From Bradyrhizobium jicamae (GTDB taxonomy: Bacteria; Pseudomonadota; Alphaproteobacteria; Rhizobiales; Xanthobacteraceae), in the NCBI RefSeq assembly GCF_018130215.1, contig NZ_JAFCKQ010000002.1, positions 496,001 through 560,000 of the forward strand: a stretch of DNA of 64,000 nucleotides, given 5' to 3'. The position numbers and the translations under genes were made by a program. This document shows positions 52,705 through 60,642 of this stretch, piece after piece (the first letter of the stretch is position 1; each line of letters opens with the position of its first letter). Under the pieces are notes generated by a model. The model had not been told where the DNA came from. It did not search any database and saw only the letters and a list, made by a program, of their open reading frames with translations.

Positions 52705-53499
52705 ATGAATAAACCGGATATCCGAACCCTCGATCCGTCACGACGTGCGTCCATCAAGCGCAAGCGCTCCGATGCCGTCGCCGACCTGATCCGCAGCCAT
52801 ATCTTCCAGGCGGGGCTGAAGCCCGACGACCGGTTGCCGCAGGAGCCCGAGCTGATCGAGATGTTCGGCTGCAGCCGCTCGACCATCCGCGAGGCGCTCA
52901 AATCGCTGGAGGTGCAGGGGTTGGTGCAGAACACCACCGGTCCGGGGGGCGGAGCGCGCGTCGCGCCGGTGTCGATCAACCGGATCGTCGGCCTGCTCAG
53001 CAACTATTTCTATTTCCAGTCGGTCAGCGCCGCGCAGATCTACCAGATCCGCCGCCTGATCGAGCCGGAGCTCGCCTCCAGCGTGGTCGGCCACCTCACG
53101 GCTCTGCATTTCGAGGCACTGGAGCAGGCGATCGCCGTGCAGGAGCATCACCCCGGCGGCGACGCCGACTGGGAGCATCATCGCCACGCCGAGATCGATT
53201 TCCACGACATCCTGATCGATGCCTGCCCCAACCCGCTGCTCGGCCTTGTCTGCCGCTTCGTCAACGAGGCGATCCGTCATCTGATCGGCAGATCGGGGGT
53301 GCAGGAATTCGCTGCGAGCTTCACCTGCGAGAACGTCGACTTCCACAAGCGCCTGATGAGTGCGTTCCGCTCCGGCAATGCCGCGCGCGCCCGGCGCGTG
53401 ATGCTGGATCACGTGCTCAGCGCCGAAGCGATCGTCGTTCCCGCCGCCGACCGCGGCATCGATCAGCCGGTTTTCCGTGAGCCGTTGCGGCTCGACTAA
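52705..53499 (+). CDS. GntR-family regulator, FCD (FadR-like) subgroup
   Basis: A 264-residue regulator. The winged-helix DNA-binding domain spans about 17-90 (DAVADLIRSHIFQAGLKPDDRLPQEPELIEMFGCSRSTIREALKSLEVQGLV). The all-helical FCD domain follows, with metal-ligand-like histidines in EIDFHDILIDACPN and ENVDFHKRLMSAF. FCD regulators respond to small organic acids. It lies directly upstream of two amidase genes, 25 bases from the first, and is likely to regulate them. An upstream in-frame start is possible but has no better RBS. Confidence 0.87.
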   Translation: MNKPDIRTLDPSRRASIKRKRSDAVADLIRSHIFQAGLKPDDRLPQEPELIEMFGCSRSTIREALKSLEVQGLVQNTTGPGGGARVAPVSINRIVGLLSNYFYFQSVSAAQIYQIRRLIEPELASSVVGHLTALHFEALEQAIAVQEHHPGGDADWEHHRHAEIDFHDILIDACPNPLLGLVCRFVNEAIRHLIGRSGVQEFAASFTCENVDFHKRLMSAFRSGNAARARRVMLDHVLSAEAIVVPAADRGIDQPVFREPLRLD

Positions 53500-53524
53500 G
53501 GCGTATCACCCGTTGGAGGAAGCA

Positions 53525-54943
53525 ATGGTCACACGGCGCGACGATGAACTGTGGAGCTGGTCGGCCGTCGAGCTGGCGCGCGCGATCGCGGCCCGCGCGA
53601 TCTCGAGCCGGCAGGCCGTCAAGTCGAGCCTCGATCGCATCGCAAAGGTGAATCCGGCATTGAACGCCGTGGTCGAGGTGCTCGCCGATGAGGCGCTGGC
53701 GGCGGCTGATGCGGCGGATGCCGCGGTGAAGTCGGGGGCAGAGCTCGGGCCGCTGCACGGTGTCCCCGTCACGACCAAGGTCAATGTCGACCAGCGCGGC
53801 TGCGCCACCACCAATGGCGTCGTGGCCTTCCGCGACGTCATTGCGACCGAGGACAGCCCGGTGGTCGCGAACTTTCGCAAGGCGGGCGCGGTCATTGTCG
53901 GCCGCACCAACACGCCGGCCTTCTCGCACCGCTGGTTCACCAACAACGACCTGCACGGCGCGACCTACAATCCGTGGGGCAAGCGGCTGACGCCGGGCGG
54001 CTCGAGCGGCGGCGCAGCGTCGTCGGTGGCCGCCGGCATCGGCGCCATCGCGCACGGCAATGATTTCGGCGGCTCGATCCGTTATCCCGCCTATGCCTGC
54101 GGTGTCGCCGGCCTGCGTCCCACCCCCGGGCGCATTCCCTCGTTCAACCCGTCGGCAACATCTGATCGTCCGATCACCGCGCAGATGATGTCCGTGCAGG
54201 GGCCGCTCGCGCGCTCCGTCGCCGACCTGCGGCTCGGTCTCGCCGCGATGGCGCAGCCGGACATGCGCGACGGAACTTGGATGCCGGTGTCCTTGCAGGG
54301 CACCGCGCTGAAACGGCCGATCGGGGTTGCGATCGCGCCTCGGCCGTTCGGCGACGAGGCGCCCGAGGTGAGCGCGGCAATCCATACCGCCGGGCGCTGG
54401 CTCGCGGAGGCCGGCTTTGCGGTGGAGGAGACGCTGCCGCCGCGCCTCGCCGAGGCTGCCGATCTCTGGCATCGCCTCGTCATCAACGAAGAGCGGCGCA
54501 CGCTCGCTCCCGCGATCCGCAAGTTCGGCGACGCGAAGAGCCGCTACAATCTGGATTGCCATGTTGCCTATGCGCCAGAGCTCGACGGTGATCAGGTGCT
54601 CGCCTGCTTCGAGCAGCGGTTGGCAATCGTGCGCGCCTGGCAGCTGTTCCAGGAGCGGTATCCCATCCTCATCCTTCCGGTGTCGGCACAACTGCCGTTC
54701 CGTTACGATCAGGACCAGGAGGACGATACGGTGGTGCGTGCGCTGCTCGACGCCCAGCGGCCGCTGCTCGCCGTCCCCGCGCTCGGCTTCCCGTCGGTCG
54801 TGGTGCCGACCGGAATCGCCGGTGACACGCCGGTCGGCGTGCAGGTGGTCGCCGGACGTTTCCGCGAGGATGTATGTCTCGCGGCCGCCGAGGTGATCGA
54901 GGCGCGCGCATCGACGCTGACGCCGATCGATCCGCGGGACTGA
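53525..54943 (+). CDS. Amidase (amidase-signature family) 1
   Basis: A 472-residue amidase with the complete Ser-cisSer-Lys triad: K85 in VTTKVNVD, S161 in GGSSGG, and nucleophile S184 in GNDFGGSIRYPA. GGAGGAAGC precedes the ATG. It should hydrolyse a carboxamide to the acid plus ammonia in the cytoplasm. It is followed by a second amidase with similar length and motif spacing, suggesting a tandem duplication with diverged specificity. Confidence 0.9.
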   Translation: MVTRRDDELWSWSAVELARAIAARAISSRQAVKSSLDRIAKVNPALNAVVEVLADEALAAADAADAAVKSGAELGPLHGVPVTTKVNVDQRGCATTNGVVAFRDVIATEDSPVVANFRKAGAVIVGRTNTPAFSHRWFTNNDLHGATYNPWGKRLTPGGSSGGAASSVAAGIGAIAHGNDFGGSIRYPAYACGVAGLRPTPGRIPSFNPSATSDRPITAQMMSVQGPLARSVADLRLGLAAMAQPDMRDGTWMPVSLQGTALKRPIGVAIAPRPFGDEAPEVSAAIHTAGRWLAEAGFAVEETLPPRLAEAADLWHRLVINEERRTLAPAIRKFGDAKSRYNLDCHVAYAPELDGDQVLACFEQRLAIVRAWQLFQERYPILILPVSAQLPFRYDQDQEDDTVVRALLDAQRPLLAVPALGFPSVVVPTGIAGDTPVGVQVVAGRFREDVCLAAAEVIEARASTLTPIDPRD

Positions 54944-54994
54944 ACGGCACGGCGGGCAAGTCTGAAGAAACATCAAGAGAAGGAGAGGGAGCAC

Positions 54995-56428
54995 ATGACG
55001 AATTCACCCATCTGGCAGTGGTCCGCCGTGGAGACGGCCAATGCGATCAGGAATGGCGAGGTGGCCTCGGAGCAGGTCGTGCGCGCCCATCTCGACCGCA
55101 TGCAAGAGGCCAACCCCGCGCTCAACGCCGTCGTCGTCGACCTCGGCGAGGCCGCATTGAAAGCCGCGAAGGCCGCGGACGAGGCGCTGGCGAAGAGCAA
55201 GCGCGGGGGCAATGACGTCGGCGGGCTGCATGGCGTGCCGGTCACGATCAAGATCAATATCGACGTCGAGGGCCAGGCCAACTCCAACGGCGTCGTGGCG
55301 TTCAAGGACAATATCGCGCCGGGTGACTCTCCGGTGACTGCCAATCTCAGGAAGGCCGGCGCGGTCATCATTGGCCTGACCAATACGCCCGAATTCTCGT
55401 TGCGCGGCTTCACCGACAATCCGTTGCACGGCTTGACCCGCAATCCCTGGAATCCGGCGATCACGTGCGGCGGATCGTCGGGCGGCGCGGGGGCTTCCAT
55501 CGCCGCCGGCATCGGCACCATCGCGCATGGCAATGACATCGGGGGCTCGCTGCGCTGGCCGGCGCATTGCAACGGCATCGCCACCATCAAGCCGACCCAG
55601 GGCCGCATCCCGGCCTTCAATCCGAGCGCGACCGCGGAGCGGCCGCTGATGGCGCAGTTCATGTCGTCGCAAGGGCCCCTGGCGCGCCGGGTCGCCGACG
55701 TCCGCCTCGGCCTCGAGGTGATGGCGCAACGCGATCCGCGCGATCCCTGGTGGGTGCCGGCGCCGCTCAAGGGACCGAAGCGCGAGGGCGCGATCAAGGT
55801 CGCGCTGGCAAGGATCCCCGAAGACATGGCGACCGATCGCGGTGTGATCGCACTCCAGCGCAGGGCCGCCGATCATCTGGCCGACGCCGGCTATGCGGTC
55901 AGCGAGGTCGAGGTCCCCGATCTCAACAAGGTCTGGCAGCTCTGGTGCGACCTGATCATGACCGAAACCCGAATCCTGCAGCAGGACCAGATGCTGGCGG
56001 CGGCCAGCGCGGACTTCAAGAAGACGTTCCATGGCTTCATGGCGCTCGCGAACCCGCTCGACCAGGCCGGCTACATGAAGGCGATCGCCGAGCGGTCACG
56101 CCACATCAGGAACTGGATGCTGTTCCTCGAGGAATACCCGCTGGTGCTGGCGCCGACCACCGTGCGCCAGACGCCGGAGGTCAACGCGGATCTCGGCGGC
56201 GATCAGCGCGTCAAGGAGATCTTCTGGAACGATCTTCGCTTCATCTCGTCGATCAACGTGCTCGGCCTGCCGTCCGCGGTGGTGCCGGTCGGCCTGCATG
56301 AGGGATTGCCGGTCGGCGTCCAGATCATCGGCTCGCGCTATCGCGAGGACATGTGCCTCGATGCCGCCGAGGCCATCGAGGGCAAAGTGGGTGTCTTGTC
56401 GAAGCAATTGTGGGCGCGCTCGCGGTAA
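54995..56428 (+). CDS. Amidase (amidase-signature family) 2
   Basis: A 477-residue amidase. K86 (VTIKINID), S162 (GGSSGG) and S185 (GNDIGGSLRWPA) form the catalytic triad. A strong purine-rich RBS (AGAAGGAGAGGGAG) precedes the ATG. It parallels the preceding amidase along its whole length, for example SAVETANAIRNGEVAS against SAVELARAIAARAISS. The pair lies downstream of the permeases and GntR regulator, so it probably releases ammonia or amine from an imported amide. Confidence 0.9.
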   Translation: MTNSPIWQWSAVETANAIRNGEVASEQVVRAHLDRMQEANPALNAVVVDLGEAALKAAKAADEALAKSKRGGNDVGGLHGVPVTIKINIDVEGQANSNGVVAFKDNIAPGDSPVTANLRKAGAVIIGLTNTPEFSLRGFTDNPLHGLTRNPWNPAITCGGSSGGAGASIAAGIGTIAHGNDIGGSLRWPAHCNGIATIKPTQGRIPAFNPSATAERPLMAQFMSSQGPLARRVADVRLGLEVMAQRDPRDPWWVPAPLKGPKREGAIKVALARIPEDMATDRGVIALQRRAADHLADAGYAVSEVEVPDLNKVWQLWCDLIMTETRILQQDQMLAAASADFKKTFHGFMALANPLDQAGYMKAIAERSRHIRNWMLFLEEYPLVLAPTTVRQTPEVNADLGGDQRVKEIFWNDLRFISSINVLGLPSAVVPVGLHEGLPVGVQIIGSRYREDMCLDAAEAIEGKVGVLSKQLWARSR

Positions 56429-56460
56429 TGACGCCTGTGAGTTGAGCAGGTCTCTCAGGC

Positions 56461-56484
56461 ACCCTCCCCCTTGTGGGGGAGGGT
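56461..56484. repeat. Perfect GC-rich hairpin after the amidase genes
   Basis: ACCCTCCCCC and GGGGGAGGGT form a perfect ten-base stem with loop TTGT, 32 bases after the amidase stop. It is the third member of the CCCTC/GAGGG hairpin family in the window and may terminate the amidase transcript. Confidence 0.6.
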
Positions 56485-56744
56485 GGGGAGGGAACCTCTC
56501 AGCGTTCGTCCGTCACGCGCAATCACTGATTTGCCCGACGGCGCAAGCCCTCGCGGCAAAAATATTTCGGTTTATCGTAACGCCAAATCAGTGTATAGAG
56601 TTTCCCGTCTCACCCGCTCGAGGGGCGCTTCGCGGTCGTCACGAACGTTGTGGTGGGATGCGGTGGACGCCGATGTCGCGATTGACGGTCGCGGCGGATA
56701 GCGGACGGCGAAATCGTGCAGGCCTGACGCCCTAGTGGCAGGTG
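56485..56744. other. Non-coding stretch with no recognised gene
   Basis: About 260 bases without a supported gene. A slightly AT-rich patch near 56560-56610 (AAAATATTTCGGTTTATCG) could contain a promoter, but no clear -35/-10 pair or start codon with RBS follows. Short frames on both strands have no family features. Confidence 0.5.
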
Positions 56745-57010
56745 TCTCCCGCGAGATGCGAAAGCGTCTTCGCGAGACGGTGACAAGCAAGCCCAGTCTC
56801 ACCGGGGGGAGCACGTATAAGCCGTAAACCATCGCGCAGGGAAAGCCGGATTGCTCCGGTTACACCTGTGGTCCTACCCCGGTGCTTTTTTGTTGCACCG
56901 GGCCCATGGGTGCGATCGGCACCCGGCTTTCCCTGCGCCCTCTGCAAGATGAGAGGGCGAAACGAAGCAAAGCTCGGACAATTCATGTCGCGAGAATGCG
57001 GGTGTATGAC
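56745..57010. repeat. Dispersed Bradyrhizobium-type repeat element with nested hairpins
   Basis: The unit contains a 16-base perfect inverted repeat, GCGCAGGGAAAGCCGG at 56834-56849 and CCGGCTTTCCCTGCGC at 56923-56938. Inside it are CCCGGTGC...GCACCGGG around a T-run and GGGTGC...GCACCC. I recall near-identical text (CCTGTGGTCCTACC, TAAGCCGTAAACC, CCCTGCGCCCTCT) recurring many times in Bradyrhizobium genomes. No protein is convincing. Its edges are approximate. It separates the amidase series from the amine-oxidation genes. Confidence 0.65.
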
Positions 57011-57036
57011 TCGTGAGCTCGCGCCACATCCTCGCT

Positions 57037-57075
57037 GTCGTCCCGGTGCGCAATTTCGCACTAGGCCGGGACGAC
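57037..57075. repeat. Long hairpin upstream of the RidA-like gene
   Basis: GTCGTCCCGG and CCGGGACGAC are perfect ten-base arms, with TGCG/CGCA pairing inside around CAATTT. It lies about 95 bases before the RidA-like start. It may be the trailing part of the adjacent repeat element or a separate REP-type hairpin. Confidence 0.55.
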
Positions 57076-57168
57076 ACTGAAGTCTGGGCGAGCACCATGC
57101 CGTTTGACATCGTCGCGACGAACGCATCCACTGGAAGTCGCGTCACCGTCCACGTCAAAAGAGGCGAC

Positions 57169-57918
57169 ATGACCCACACCGTCGAAGCCCCCGACAGCGG
57201 CTATCGCTTCATGCCGGGTGTCAGCCAGTATTCCTGCGGCATCGCCGCGCTATCGGGCTTTGCCATCGAACGGGTCAGGTTCAGCGAGCCGGTGCCGTTG
57301 ACGGCGGGCTTTGCGCGGATCGCTGAAATCATCAAGGCTGCGGGGCGGCCGCTCACCGCGTTCGGCGCCTGCGAATTGCGTTCGCCGGCACCGTTCACCG
57401 AGGACGGCTTCAAGGCGTTCAACGCGACCTACATCAAGACCTTGATCGAATGGGGCGTGATGCGCGACGGCGTCAATCCGGTGGCGCGCAGCAATGTGTG
57501 TCCAAGGATCAATCCGCCTGCGGAACCGAGCTTCCACGCCTTCTCCTACACCGTGCCGGCGACCGAAGCGCCCGACAGTTTTGTGGTGGCTGGCAGCGGG
57601 GAATCGGTCGAGGGCAAGGCAAACTATCGCGACCACGTCGTTGCGCCCGGCGACACCGGCCCGGGCGGCATGCTTGCCAAGGCAAAATTCGTGCTGGACG
57701 AGATGGAGCGGCGGATGCGCGCGTTCGGAGGCGCGTGGGCGGACACCACCGCAGTGCAACTTTACACGGTATATGACGTCTATCCCGTCCTCGAACGCGA
57801 ACTCGGCCGGCGCGGCGTGCTGCACAACGGCCTGACTTGGCATTTCGACCGGCCGCCGGTAATCGGGCTCGACTACGAGATGGATTGCCGGCGCGTGCAT
57901 CGCGAGCGTGTCGTCTGA
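57169..57918 (+). CDS. Tandem RidA-like protein, possible CnbZ-type deaminase
   Basis: A 249-residue protein that appears to contain two RidA-like halves. The second (about 135-249) has EMERRMRAFGGAWADTTAVQLYTVYDV and RPPVIGLDYEMD. The first has AEIIKAAGRPLTAFGACELR and PVARSNVCP, where the arginine resembles the RidA ARS motif. From memory it resembles proteins annotated as 2-amino-5-chloromuconate deaminase CnbZ, which I could not verify. AGAGG six bases before the chosen ATG supports this start over earlier in-frame ATGs that overlap a hairpin. It precedes the amine oxidase gene and may act on an enamine or imine intermediate in the cytoplasm. Confidence 0.6.
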   Translation: MTHTVEAPDSGYRFMPGVSQYSCGIAALSGFAIERVRFSEPVPLTAGFARIAEIIKAAGRPLTAFGACELRSPAPFTEDGFKAFNATYIKTLIEWGVMRDGVNPVARSNVCPRINPPAEPSFHAFSYTVPATEAPDSFVVAGSGESVEGKANYRDHVVAPGDTGPGGMLAKAKFVLDEMERRMRAFGGAWADTTAVQLYTVYDVYPVLERELGRRGVLHNGLTWHFDRPPVIGLDYEMDCRRVHRERVV

Positions 57919-58039
57919 TGCATCAAAAGCGCGTGTGGGTAGGCGGAATGGCGAGCCCATTCTTGACACCGCGCGCGTCTGTCGTTTCCTTTCTCGAACG
58001 ATCAATGCGGCTGGGTGAACGCAGGTGCAGGACGGATCT

Positions 58040-59617
58040 GTGATCAAGCGGCGCGACCTGCTCACGCTGATCGGTACCATCGCCGGAAGCTCGGCGATGT
58101 ATCATGCGATGACGAGCCTCGGCTTCGCCTCGGAATCCGCCTACAAGGGCCCGCTCAGGCTCGCGGGCGACCCGAAAGGTGCCTCCGTGCTGATCCTCGG
58201 CGCAGGGCTCGCGGGCATGACCGCGGCGCTCGAGCTCCGCAAGGCCGGCTACAAGGTCCAGATCCTCGAGTTCAACAGCCGTGCCGGCGGCCGCAACTGG
58301 ACGATCCGCGGCGGCGACAGCTTCGTCGAACTCGGCGGCCACAGGCAGAAGTGCGAGTTCGAAGAGGGACTCTACATCAATCCCGGCCCGTGGCGGATTC
58401 CCTATCATCATCGCGCGCTGCTCGACTATTGCCGGCGCCTCAACGTTGCGCTGGAACCCTTCATCCAGCTCAACCACAACGCCTATCTGCACACGACGCG
58501 GGCATTCCACGGCAGGCCGCAGCGCGTCCGCAGCATCAAGGCGGATTTCCAGGGGCAGGTCTCGGAGCTGCTCGCCAAGGTCACGCAACAGGGCAAGCTC
58601 GACGAAGCCGTTACGAAGGAGGATCAGGAGATCCTGTTGCAGGCGCTGCGCGCCTGGGGCGCGCTCGATCGCGACTACAAATACAATGCCAATCTCGGCT
58701 CCGCCGAGTTCCGCGGTTATAGCCGCGATCCCGGCGGCGGGTTGACCGCAGATCCGCTGCCGAGCGATCCGATCGCGCTGCCGGAGATCCTGCGCTCGCG
58801 GCTGTGGCTCGCTCTGCAGTCCTTTGCGCGCTACAATTTCCAGACCACGATGTTCCAGCCGGTCGGCGGCATGGACATGATCGGCAAGGCGTTCGCCCGC
58901 GAGGTCGGCGATCTCATCCGCTATAATGCCAAGGTGACGCAGATCCAGCAGAACGGCTCCGGCGTCACCGTGAGCTATGTCGATGCGGTCAATCCGTCCG
59001 CCGTGCAGCAGGCCACCGCCGACTGGTGCGTCTGCACCATTCCGCTCTCGATCCTGAGCCAGTTGCCGATCGATGTCGGCGCGCCGATGAAGAATGCGAT
59101 CGAGGCCGTGCCCTATGCCGCCTCGGTGAAGATCGGGTTGCAGTTCAAGCGCCGCTTCTGGGAAGAGGACGAGGCGATCTATGGCGGGATCAGCTTCACC
59201 GACCTGCCGATCCGGCAGATCGCCTATCCGAATTACGGTTTCAATCGCAGCGGCCGCGGCATCCTGCTCGGCGCCTACCTTTTCGAGGGTGCCAATGCCT
59301 ACGAGTTCACCGCGATGACGCCGGCCGAGCGGGTCGCGAGCGCCGTCGAGTTCGGCTCCCTGATCCATCCGCAATATAAAGACGAGTTCGAGACCGGCGT
59401 CGCGGTGGCCTGGCATCGGGTGCCGTTCACGCTCGGCTGCAGCGGCGAATGGAGCGACGCCGGCCGCGCGCAGCATTACCGCAATCTCTGCCAGATCGAC
59501 GGCCGCATCGTGCTCGCAGGCGAGCATGCGTCCGACCTGCCGGCGTGGCAGGAGGGCGCGATCCTGTCCTCGCTCGATGCGATCGGACGGCTGCATGAAC
59601 GCGTGGTGAAGACATGA
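58040..59617 (+). CDS. Tat-exported FAD-dependent amine oxidase/dehydrogenase
   Basis: A 525-residue flavin monoamine-oxidase family protein. Its N-terminus, IKRRDLLTLIGTIAGSS, is a twin-arginine signal, so it folds with FAD and is exported to the periplasm. The dinucleotide motif LGAGLAGMTAA (53-63) and RAGGRNWT (81-88) are intact, as is the C-terminal FAD/aromatic-cage segment AGEHASDLPAWQEGA. The GTG at 58040 has AGGA seven bases upstream; a GTG five codons earlier is an alternative. Its stop overlaps the start of a secreted cytochrome c gene, pointing to cytochrome rather than O2 as electron acceptor, as established for NicA2 with CycN in Pseudomonas putida S16. The amine substrate is unknown. 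Confidence 0.88.
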   Translation: MIKRRDLLTLIGTIAGSSAMYHAMTSLGFASESAYKGPLRLAGDPKGASVLILGAGLAGMTAALELRKAGYKVQILEFNSRAGGRNWTIRGGDSFVELGGHRQKCEFEEGLYINPGPWRIPYHHRALLDYCRRLNVALEPFIQLNHNAYLHTTRAFHGRPQRVRSIKADFQGQVSELLAKVTQQGKLDEAVTKEDQEILLQALRAWGALDRDYKYNANLGSAEFRGYSRDPGGGLTADPLPSDPIALPEILRSRLWLALQSFARYNFQTTMFQPVGGMDMIGKAFAREVGDLIRYNAKVTQIQQNGSGVTVSYVDAVNPSAVQQATADWCVCTIPLSILSQLPIDVGAPMKNAIEAVPYAASVKIGLQFKRRFWEEDEAIYGGISFTDLPIRQIAYPNYGFNRSGRGILLGAYLFEGANAYEFTAMTPAERVASAVEFGSLIHPQYKDEFETGVAVAWHRVPFTLGCSGEWSDAGRAQHYRNLCQIDGRIVLAGEHASDLPAWQEGAILSSLDAIGRLHERVVKT

Positions 59618-60024
59618 TGATGCGCCTGATGGCCTCGTTGATCGCTGTGCTGACCCTGCTGTCGGCGACCGCGGCGATCGGGCAGGACAGTGCCGCCGGC
59701 CGGCGCACGTTCAGCGACGGCTACCGCTTCGTCGAGATGACCGGCGAGGAGCTGTTCGCCAATGTCTGCCAGGGCTGTCACATGCCGGATGCGATGGGAG
59801 CCTCCGGCGCCGGGACCTATCCGTCGCTCGCCGCCAACAAGAATCTCGAATCCGGCGCCTACCCGATCTTCCTGGTCGTCAACGGCCGCCGCGGCATGCC
59901 GGCATTCGGCGACATGATGACCGATGGCCAGGTCGCCGCCGTCGTGAACTACCTGCGCACGCATTTCGGCAACGACTTCCAGGATGCGGTGACGGCAAAG
60001 GACGTTCAGGATGCGCGTCGCTAG
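59614..60024 (+). CDS. Secreted class I cytochrome c
   Basis: A 136-residue exported protein with a signal peptide (LMASLIAVLTLLSATAAIG-QD). The haem-attachment motif is C52-Q-G-C55-H56, and M95 in GMPAFGDMM is the likely axial ligand. The ATG overlaps the amine oxidase stop (ATGA), so the two are made together. The simplest reading is that it accepts electrons from the reduced flavin in the periplasm and passes them to a terminal oxidase. Confidence 0.9.
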   Translation: MMMRLMASLIAVLTLLSATAAIGQDSAAGRRTFSDGYRFVEMTGEELFANVCQGCHMPDAMGASGAGTYPSLAANKNLESGAYPIFLVVNGRRGMPAFGDMMTDGQVAAVVNYLRTHFGNDFQDAVTAKDVQDARR

Positions 60025-60045
60025 AGCATGATCCACGGGGGAAGC

Positions 60046-60537
60046 ATGAAATTCGTAAACCTTGTACTGGCAGCGACGCTCTCGATCGCGGCGACTGCTG
60101 CAAGCGCTGACGTGGTCCGCCATCCGATCCCGAATTCCACGTTCCCGATCGCGCAGTCCGTGACGGTCACCGGCAACACGACGACCGTCTATGTCAGCGG
60201 CCAGGTGCCGCCGGTCGTCAACAAGGATGCCGATGCGGCGAGCCCGCAGGCCTATGGCGACACCAGGACCCAGACCGTCGGTGTGCTCAACCGCATCAAG
60301 GGGATACTGGAGGGTCAGGGGCTCGGCATGGGCGACGTGATCAAGATGCAGGTGTTCCTGGTGCACAGCGCATCCGCGCCGATGGACTTCAAGGCCTTCA
60401 TGGAGGGCTACACCCAGTTCTTCGGCGGCGGCCAGCCGAACCTGCCGGCGCGTTCCGTGGTCGGTGTCGCCGCGCTCGCCAATCCCGGCTTCCTGGTCGA
60501 GATCGAGGTAATCGCGGCCAGGGACAATGCGAAATAG
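60046..60537 (+). CDS. Secreted RidA-family enamine/imine deaminase
   Basis: A 163-residue RidA (YjgF/UK114) protein with a signal peptide (NLVLAATLSIAATAASA-DV), unusual because RidA is normally cytosolic. The catalytic arginine is R136 in LPARSVVGV, and the glutamate region VEIEVIA (E152/E154) is intact. GGGGGAAGC precedes the ATG. Placed 21 bases after a cytochrome c and an exported amine oxidase, it would hydrolyse the imine or enamine formed in the periplasm to a carbonyl product and ammonia. Confidence 0.88.
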   Translation: MKFVNLVLAATLSIAATAASADVVRHPIPNSTFPIAQSVTVTGNTTTVYVSGQVPPVVNKDADAASPQAYGDTRTQTVGVLNRIKGILEGQGLGMGDVIKMQVFLVHSASAPMDFKAFMEGYTQFFGGGQPNLPARSVVGVAALANPGFLVEIEVIAARDNAK

Positions 60538-60642
60538 ACGGGCTTGCGCGCGGAAATCGAAGGGCTCGTCGTCTTGCCAAATCTCGCAGCGCCTGTCTGT
60601 ATCGGGCGAAAGAGGCGGTGGGATCCCGGGAGTGCAAGAGAG

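Noticed and set aside
57923..59596. A 557-codon minus-strand frame opposite the amine oxidase
   Set aside because: Antisense shadow; the plus strand has complete FAD motifs.
58040..60537. Direct assignment of the amine oxidase module to nicotine degradation
   Set aside because: The resemblance to NicA2/CycN is architectural only; no other nic genes are present and substrate residues cannot be compared by eye.
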